From Sphingobacterium sp. JB170 (GTDB lineage: Bacteria > Bacteroidota > Bacteroidia > Sphingobacteriales > Sphingobacteriaceae), in contig NZ_FUKU01000069.1 in the NCBI RefSeq assembly GCF_900163865.1, forward strand, positions 1-51,674: 51,674 nucleotides of DNA. Reading direction: 5' to 3'. The notes below the pieces were generated by a model. That model worked only from the letters and a program-made list of their open reading frames with translations, was not told the origin of the DNA and did no database searches. Below are positions 46,388 through 51,674 of this stretch, piece after piece. The position numbers were made by a program, and so were the translations under genes. Numbering within the stretch: position 1 is the first letter of the stretch; every line of letters starts with the position of its first letter.

Positions 46388-47263
46388 ATGAGAATAATTA
46401 TTTTAATCCTAATGCTTTCATGCTGTAATCTTACATCATGGGCGCAAAATAAACCAACAGATATTATGGAATCAGAAAGATTTAAAAAAGGCTGGCAAAA
46501 ACTAATGGAAGTAGATGGAGCACTCGGCGAAAAAGTAATTAACGGATTAAAAGATGTTTCGCCCGATTTAGGTAAATATATCATCGAATATTCTTTTGGC
46601 GATATTTATAGCCGAGAAGCACTTGGCCTAAAATCCAAAGAAATTGCCGTTGTAGCAGCATTAACCGCAATGGGTAACGCAGCACCTCAACTGCAAGTAC
46701 ATCTCAACGGTGCGTTAAATACAGGAAGTAGCATCAATGAGCTTAAGGAAGTGATATTGCAAATGTCGGTTTATTCGGGATTTCCTTCTTGTATCAATGC
46801 CATGAATATGTTAAAAGAAGTATTGGCCGAACGTAGAACGCAAGGTGTTATAGATTCCATCGGAGAAACCGCAACCAATATTAGTAGCGATAGGTTGGAG
46901 TTGGGAAAGAAAGTGCTTTCTTCAATTGACAATTCCATCGTTGATAAATTAAAAAACGCCTACGACGATATATCTCCAGAACTGACACAGTTTGTAATGG
47001 AATATGCCTACGCAGATATTTTTTCCAGAAAAAATTTAGATAGAAAATTTCGACAAATAGCTACGATAGCGGCTTTAACAGCGTTAGGTAATGCAGCATC
47101 CCAGCTGAAATTCCATATCAATGCGGGCTTAAATATTGGCCTGACCGTAGAAGAGGTCAAAGAAATTATGTTACTGATGACGGTTTATGCAGGTTTTCCT
47201 GCAGCAATTAATGGCACGAATAGTTTGAAAGAGGTAGTGGAGGAAAGGGTGGCGAATAAATAG
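46388..47263 (+). CDS. Secreted carboxymuconolactone decarboxylase-like protein, duplicated domain
   Basis: A 291-residue protein with a signal peptide (MRIIILILMLSCCNLTSWAQ). Two CMD/AhpD-fold repeats follow: the first (KEIAVVAALTAMGNAAPQL, then ELKEVILQMSVYSGFPSCINA) and the second (RQIATIAALTALGNAASQL, then VKEIMLLMTVYAGFPAAING). The CxxC of AhpD is absent, so it is not a classic peroxidase partner; such secreted double-CMD proteins exist in Bacteroidota with uncertain function. Gene is intact, alone, and preceded by an A-rich leader. Confidence 0.85.
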   Translation: MRIIILILMLSCCNLTSWAQNKPTDIMESERFKKGWQKLMEVDGALGEKVINGLKDVSPDLGKYIIEYSFGDIYSREALGLKSKEIAVVAALTAMGNAAPQLQVHLNGALNTGSSINELKEVILQMSVYSGFPSCINAMNMLKEVLAERRTQGVIDSIGETATNISSDRLELGKKVLSSIDNSIVDKLKNAYDDISPELTQFVMEYAYADIFSRKNLDRKFRQIATIAALTALGNAASQLKFHINAGLNIGLTVEEVKEIMLLMTVYAGFPAAINGTNSLKEVVEERVANK

Positions 47264-47349
47264 TAACATTAAATAAATTCGTGTCATATATTCAGAAAGT
47301 TTTTCTAATATTTCATGCCTAAATAAATTGAATAATTAATCCTCTAATT

Positions 47350-47703
47350 ATGTCGACTATACAACAGATTTCAAAAAAAATGGTAAAACTACTTCTAGAC
47401 AAAAATTTTGTCTTGGCTTATCAAGAACTATTTAGTATTGATGCTCATAGCATAGATCCTCTTGATAGTTCGCCGAACTGCACTATGGGGCTAGACAACC
47501 TCATCGCAAAAGAAGAAAAATTCCTTGACATGACCCAAATACGTGAAATTATGATATCAGAAGTACTTGTTTTTGGCTCCTATTTTACTTTCGGCCTTCG
47601 TATGAGCTATTGCATAGAAAACGTCGAAAATGAATTAAATGAACTCTGCCTATATAGGGTGGAATCGGGAAAAATTATCAGTCAACAATTTTTTATTTCA
47701 TAA
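47350..47703 (+). CDS. Small NTF2/SnoaL-like protein
   Basis: A 117-residue protein with the alpha+beta cone pattern of SnoaL/NTF2-like families: an N-terminal helix (QQISKKMVKLLLDKNFVLAYQELF), then strands (MISEVLVFGSYFTFGLRMSYCIE and ELCLYRVESGKIISQQFFI). Such proteins bind small molecules or act as isomerases. No catalytic residues can be named. It lies 86 bases past the CMD gene and may be co-transcribed. Confidence 0.65.
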   Translation: MSTIQQISKKMVKLLLDKNFVLAYQELFSIDAHSIDPLDSSPNCTMGLDNLIAKEEKFLDMTQIREIMISEVLVFGSYFTFGLRMSYCIENVENELNELCLYRVESGKIISQQFFIS

Positions 47704-48081
47704 AGGATGAAAATACTTCTTGAGAACTTTGTGAGAATAATGAGAAGCAAAGTCTAGTAAGAACTCCATTTTAAAGGGACGCCTTGTCTAGATATTAAAA
47801 AAAAATTATGAACACAAAAGAAAGCTTATTGAATTTTTAATCAAGCATATACACCATTTAAAAAAAGAAAAGTATTATATTTACTGTTTATGAAAAATAT
47901 TAATTTCCTTCTGCCTACAATAGAGGCCTAGCCACAGGTTAGACCATTACTTTATTGTAATATACGATGTCATTTCCTGTGGCATTAATCTTTTATACAA
48001 TTAACTTAATTAATAATTGTGGCGGTTTACGCGTGGTCAAAAAATCCCCATGCCATAAACGTCGTGAAAAAGAATACGGAA
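47704..48081. other. Intergenic stretch, nothing recognised
   Basis: AT-rich sequence without motifs. It contains the likely leader of the acetyltransferase gene. Confidence 0.5.
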
Positions 48082-49140
48082 ATGAAAACATCATCCATCA
48101 TAATACGTCCGGAAAGAAATGACGATCACGCAAAGATTTCTCGACTAATTAACCTGGCCTTTGGCCGACTTGACGAAGCAGAACTCGTCGATAGGCTAAG
48201 GAATAGCCATGCCTTTATACCTTCCTTGTCCTTGGTCGCAGTTCAAGAAAATGAAATCGTAGGACAAATACTTTTTACTCATATTAAAATAGTCAACGGA
48301 AAACAAGAAACGTCTGCATTGGGACTAGCTCCCTTGTCTGTACTTCCAGTGTTTCAAAACCAAGGCGTTGGAAAACGGCTGGTACAGGAAGGATTGCAGA
48401 AAGCAGCAGCGTCAGGGCATAAATTAGTCTTCGTATTAGGACATGAGTTGTATTACCCTAAATTTGGTTTTCTCCCGGCAGATAAATGGCATATCAAATT
48501 TCCAATTGATGTCCCATATCAAAATTTTATGGCGTTAGCCTTGGCACCTGAAGCGTTACAGAATATTTCAGGAATGGTCCAATACGCTCCCGAATTTAAT
48601 ATCTTATCTCCAAAAGTGACCACTGGAATAACTATCGAGACTGAAAGATTAATATTAAAGCCTTTGACCTACGATCAATTGGTTAAATATGTGCAGTGCG
48701 ACAATTCTTTAGAGTCGGACCTGAACCTCAATAAGTCATCAAGAATGATCTCAGCGGATTTGAAAGCTGCATTCGAAGAGACAATCTTTCCTAATGTGGC
48801 AGACAAAACCAAAAACTATTTGTTTTGCACAATATGGACAGCAATCTCCAAAACCGAAAACATAATGGTCGGCGACATCTGTATGTATGGTGAACCGAAT
48901 GAAAAGGGAGAAGTGGAAATTGGTTATGGGGTTTACGACGAATATCAAAACAAAGGATTTATGAGCGAGGTCGTTGCTGCCATGATAAAGTGGATTACTA
49001 AACGGCCCAATATAAAATCTGCCATTGCTTCTACAGAAAAGGGCAATATACCTTCGTATAAAGTTCTTGAGAAAAATGGTTTTATTAAAATAGGTGAAAC
49101 AGACAGTTTGCTCCATTGGAGGCTTTCAACCGATTGCTAG
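48082..49140 (+). CDS. Two-domain GNAT acetyltransferase
   Basis: A 352-residue protein from the Met at 48082 (the frame upstream to 48019 adds residues without homology). Residues about 3-175 are a YhbS-like GNAT domain with the acetyl-CoA loop QNQGVGKRLV. Residues about 185-350 are a second GNAT domain of the RimJ/RimL type (IETERLILKPLTYDQL, EIGYGVYDEYQNKGFMSEVV, EKNGFIKIGE). Each domain usually occurs alone, so this is a fusion. It probably acetylates two substrates or one bifunctional substrate; not determined. Confidence 0.85.
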   Translation: MKTSSIIIRPERNDDHAKISRLINLAFGRLDEAELVDRLRNSHAFIPSLSLVAVQENEIVGQILFTHIKIVNGKQETSALGLAPLSVLPVFQNQGVGKRLVQEGLQKAAASGHKLVFVLGHELYYPKFGFLPADKWHIKFPIDVPYQNFMALALAPEALQNISGMVQYAPEFNILSPKVTTGITIETERLILKPLTYDQLVKYVQCDNSLESDLNLNKSSRMISADLKAAFEETIFPNVADKTKNYLFCTIWTAISKTENIMVGDICMYGEPNEKGEVEIGYGVYDEYQNKGFMSEVVAAMIKWITKRPNIKSAIASTEKGNIPSYKVLEKNGFIKIGETDSLLHWRLSTDC

Positions 49141-49293
49141 AAATCAGTCTTGCTTCTTACGCATTTAACCCGTATGGGTTCGCTGAACAACCTTGTCTTC
49201 ATCATTAAATCTTGAAGCAAAAATACAACTACAGTGTAATCTTTTGATTACGAAGGACAGTTGCATGCTTCATTTTAATAAAATCAAAAAACT

Positions 49294-49644
49294 ATGAACG
49301 TAGAAATATGCCTAAAGGGCTATCTTGAAAATAGAATTGTCCAGGCCATGGACTTTATCGAAAAAAACTATGCGGAAAAAATATATCTTGAGGATATAGC
49401 CATGGAAGCATGCCTTTCGAAATATCACTTTATTCGGATTTTCAAGGAAATTAACGGGATCACACCTCATCAGTACTTGACATCTGTACGAATTGAAAAG
49501 GCGAAGCGACTACTAGAAATTGAAGTCGCAGTAGCTGAAGTTTGTTTTGCAGTAGGGTTCGAAAGTATAACTTCATTCAGCATGTTGTTTAAACGTGCTG
49601 CTGGTGTATCACCCTCCTTTTATTTACGGCAAAAGGACAGCTAA
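49294..49644 (+). CDS. Stand-alone AraC-type DNA-binding domain
   Basis: A 116-residue protein consisting almost entirely of the AraC double HTH: YAEKIYLEDIAMEACLSKYHF (first HTH), RIFKEINGITPHQYLTSVRI and VAVAEVCFAVGFESITSFSMLF (second HTH), with no sensor domain. Just upstream (49236-49251) lies a GTAATC-TTTT-GATTAC inverted repeat that could be an operator. The gene follows the acetyltransferase by 153 bases. Confidence 0.85.
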   Translation: MNVEICLKGYLENRIVQAMDFIEKNYAEKIYLEDIAMEACLSKYHFIRIFKEINGITPHQYLTSVRIEKAKRLLEIEVAVAEVCFAVGFESITSFSMLFKRAAGVSPSFYLRQKDS

Positions 49645-49669
49645 TCGGACGAAGTCGTATTATTAATGT

Positions 49670-49702
49670 AACCGTCTTTATTGAAATTCAATAAAGACGG
49701 TT
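49670..49702 (+). terminator. Intrinsic terminator after the AraC-type gene
   Basis: AACCGTCTTTATTGA and its exact reverse complement with a 3-base loop, ending in TTTTG, 26 bases after the gene's stop. A clean rho-independent-type hairpin. Confidence 0.75.
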
Positions 49703-50100
49703 TTGCTTTCATGAATAATTTTCTATTGTACGATGCATTTGAAACTTCACAAAATTAAATACGTAATAATTCTCCTGAATTTATCAGATACGACTGATAT
49801 CTGGTAAATAGTCGCGTAAAAAAGCGCTTTGATTAAAAACCGCAATATTCAAGAGGATAATTTGAAATTATGTCCTGAAATTTGACTTATGTAGATCTGT
49901 AAAATTTAGGTACAGAATAAACATATGATAGAATTTCAAATTTATAATTACTATTTGCGTATTGTATTTGTGATTCGAATACTCGTCAAGGAGTGTAATT
50001 GGAAACCATAATGCGAGTTATTTAAACTTTTGAGACGCAAAAACGTATGCTAAAAAATCGACAGCGTAATAGAAAGTAACCTTTTACTGGTACAGCATAC
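49703..50100. other. Intergenic stretch, no recognised gene
   Basis: AT-rich region with only short frames and no motifs, separating the AraC gene terminator from the integrase fragment. Confidence 0.5.
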
Positions 50101-50104
50101 ATTT

Positions 50105-50250
50105 GTTACCCTGTTTTTGAGTACGGAGGTTCCTTTGGAAAACTTGCGAAAATTGTTCGGGCGCACGAATATTGCCACTACGCCGATTCTTGTCCCAATA
50201 CCGATGAAAAAGTACGTAAGAATATGCAAAGGTATCACATAAATTTAAAT
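50105..50250 (+). pseudogene. Tyrosine recombinase (integrase), C-terminal fragment
   Basis: The plus strand reads VTLFLSTEVPLENLRKLFGR and TNIATT (the HxLGHxxIxTT region of the catalytic domain), then a frameshift, then ADSCPNTDEKVRKNMQR, which resembles the end of integrases (DEKVxKNMxxL). The catalytic His-Tyr area is damaged. This would be the end missing from the N-terminal integrase fragment at 407-1303, but the two lie about 49 kb apart and may come from different elements. Confidence 0.55.
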
Positions 50251-50443
50251 GTTTGGAACCGTCTTATATTTCGCAGCTGTTCACCTTCGAAGGCAATCAG
50301 GTGAAATTCAATGCGCTTAAGATTTATTTTTTTAGTTTAGCAGTTGAGAAAATAACTTTCATAGACATATAAAATGCCGTTGCGATTACCCGAGAAATGA
50401 TTATAATCTGATTAAAAAATAACGTCTCCATAAATTGAAAAAA

Positions 50444-50809
50444 ATGATAACAAAAAACGATGTTTTAAATCTTGAAAACCAACTTTACGAAGCTATGAAA
50501 AGTAATAACGTCGTAATGCTCGATAAACTGTTGCACAATGATTTGCTTTTCATCGTCCCGAGCGGTGAGACCATTACCAAAGAAATGGATTTAGAAACCT
50601 ATCGGAGTGGTAAACTAAAAATAGTTGAGCTTATTCCAAATATTGAACAGCTAAGTATTATAGATGATTTAGCTGCTATTACGCTGAAAATGAACTTAAA
50701 AGGAAGTTATGACAGTCGACCTATTGAAGCCCAATATAGATATATTCGCTTTTGGAAAAATTTCTCCGATGGAATAAAAGTTGTGGGAGGAAGCGGTATT
50801 TCGATTTAA
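50444..50809 (+). CDS. DUF4440/NTF2-like protein
   Basis: About 121 residues from the ATG at 50444 (a TTG at 50435 in frame is also possible). The pattern LENQLYEAMKSNNVVMLDKLL, then FIVPSGETITKEMDLETYR and PIEAQYRYIRFWKNF is typical of the DUF4440/SnoaL-like cone fold that binds small molecules. It is complete and stands alone; function unknown. Confidence 0.75.
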   Translation: MITKNDVLNLENQLYEAMKSNNVVMLDKLLHNDLLFIVPSGETITKEMDLETYRSGKLKIVELIPNIEQLSIIDDLAAITLKMNLKGSYDSRPIEAQYRYIRFWKNFSDGIKVVGGSGISI

Positions 50810-51133
50810 TTTTCCGAGAAAAGTTGCAGTACCTTGATCATATACAACTCTCGGGAAAAATTTTCCATTTGAGTTTGAGAAAAAGGATTAGTTCGTCCTC
50901 TCTATTTTGTTGCAATGTCGCTTAACTAATATGTAGCATCGCGCTGATCTGACGCACTATGGGTAGATTTCGCCGTGCAATAAACCTAACCACAACTGAT
51001 GAGAATTTAAAAATAATCAAATAAAAGTGGACATAAAATAGAGCATCCCCCAAAAAACTAACATGAAAATAGAAATACAGACATCGATTCGGACCCATCA
51101 TCCCAGAATAGATTCTGATATAGTACTGATGCG
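50810..51133. other. Intergenic stretch, nothing recognised
   Basis: About 320 bases with no frame of note, between the DUF4440-like gene and the IS4 transposase end. Confidence 0.5.
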
Positions 51134-51674
51134 TTAAGTTTTCGCATCAAATAAGTTCCATAAATTTTGTTCTTTGATATTTTGATTCTGAGCGATCAGT
51201 TGAGTTAATGGTGTTTTATCGAATGTCGACACGCCCAATATTTGCATAATCTCATAAATAGAGAGTTTGCTTTTTAGGCTGTGTTTTACCAGCGCTACGG
51301 TCAGATAAGTGCATATGGCCACCCAAATATGAATATTGACTGCATTTTCCGAGTGTCCCCATAGCGACTTAATGACCAGATTTTGTTTGATCCATTTGAA
51401 GAACACTTCTATCTGCCATCTATGGCGATAAAGTCGTGTGATTTCAAGTGCCGACACTTCAAAGTTATTGGTAAGGAATACCAGTTCAATCTGTTTATCC
51501 CCGTCGTAATACCTTATCAGTCTTAATGGCCCCGGATATAGTTTTTTGGATTTGTATCCGTTAAGTACAATGGTCTGGTCGGCCAATAACCCTGTTAGGG
51601 AATCAATGTTGAAGTTGTTTTGTAAGCTGTCAATACAGCACATGTAGTCCTTTTTCCAAGAAAGGGTCTTTGGA
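51134..51674 (-). CDS. IS4-family transposase, C-terminal part (cut by window edge)
   Basis: The frame runs through the right edge of the window (ending KTLSWKKDYMCC before the first listed Met) to its stop at 51134, about 180 residues. RLYRHRWQIEVFFKWIKQNL holds the Tyr-(2)-Arg-(3)-Glu-(6)-Lys signature of IS4 DDE transposases, including the catalytic Glu. The earlier catalytic Asp residues lie outside the window. The part seen is intact. Confidence 0.85.
   Translation of the reverse strand, partial: PKTLSWKKDYMCCIDSLQNNFNIDSLTGLLADQTIVLNGYKSKKLYPGPLRLIRYYDGDKQIELVFLTNNFEVSALEITRLYRHRWQIEVFFKWIKQNLVIKSLWGHSENAVNIHIWVAICTYLTVALVKHSLKSKLSIYEIMQILGVSTFDKTPLTQLIAQNQNIKEQNLWNLFDAKT

Overview
The window looks like Bacteroidota DNA, most likely Sphingobacteriaceae (Sphingobacterium/Pedobacter-like). 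The evidence is a SusC/SusD pair, two outer-membrane beta-barrel genes, a MauE/DUF6520-type locus, TAnnTTTG-like promoter motifs and Bacteroidota-type IS elements. Both ends stop inside transposases (IS3-like on the left, IS4-like on the right), so the edges may be assembly breaks at repeats. No tRNA, rRNA or CRISPR array was seen.

Region 1 (1-1.3 kb): broken IS3 transposase and the N-terminal half of a tyrosine recombinase.

Region 2 (1.27-13.9 kb, all minus strand): the most interesting part, a single-direction run of 12 tightly packed genes forming a RiPP (ribosomally made, modified peptide) cluster of the grasp-with-spasm type. In transcription order: a GT2-like glycosyltransferase; a protein vaguely like SpaB_C/thiopeptide-type proteins; a 53-residue precursor with a Gly-Gly leader and a Thr/Asp core; the ATP-grasp ligase gwsG; an unknown 72-residue Cys/His protein; the SPASM protein gwsS; a lipoprotein; a C39-peptidase ABC exporter; a short HlyD-type adaptor; a frameshifted outer-membrane barrel gene; and two more glycosyltransferases (GT32-like and GT71-like). 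The inferred sequence is: leader-guided ester or amide crosslinking by GwsG, leader removal and export by the C39 transporter, and possibly sugar addition. The three glycosyltransferases make it unusual.

Region 3 (13.9-20.3 kb): remnants of an IS5/IS1182-like transposase and of an IS21 element, then an intact outer-membrane beta-barrel protein that is a paralogue of the broken one in the RiPP operon.

Region 4 (20.3-30.9 kb): a small HTH protein; a promoter and leader with strong inverted repeats; a plus-strand TlpA-SusC-SusD operon; and, convergent to it, DUF6520-like, MauE/DoxX-like and two tandem paralogous AraC regulators. This looks like one uptake/redox module of unknown substrate.

Region 5 (31-51.7 kb): a patchwork of intact small genes, decayed conflict/defence genes and IS remnants. 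It holds an AbiEii fragment, a VOC gene with an early stop, an AAA ATPase, an IS256 remnant that has cut an antibiotic-monooxygenase gene, a secreted Tiki/EreA-like protein, a DUF1016 nuclease pseudogene, an intact TOTE-type primase-helicase, a RhuM-Fic protein, a frameshifted Schlafen/RecG-like ATPase, an AraC pseudogene, a secreted double CMD protein, NTF2-like proteins, a double GNAT acetyltransferase, an AraC regulator and an integrase C-terminal fragment. The many broken genes indicate an accessory, recombining region, although some single-base frameshifts could be sequencing errors.
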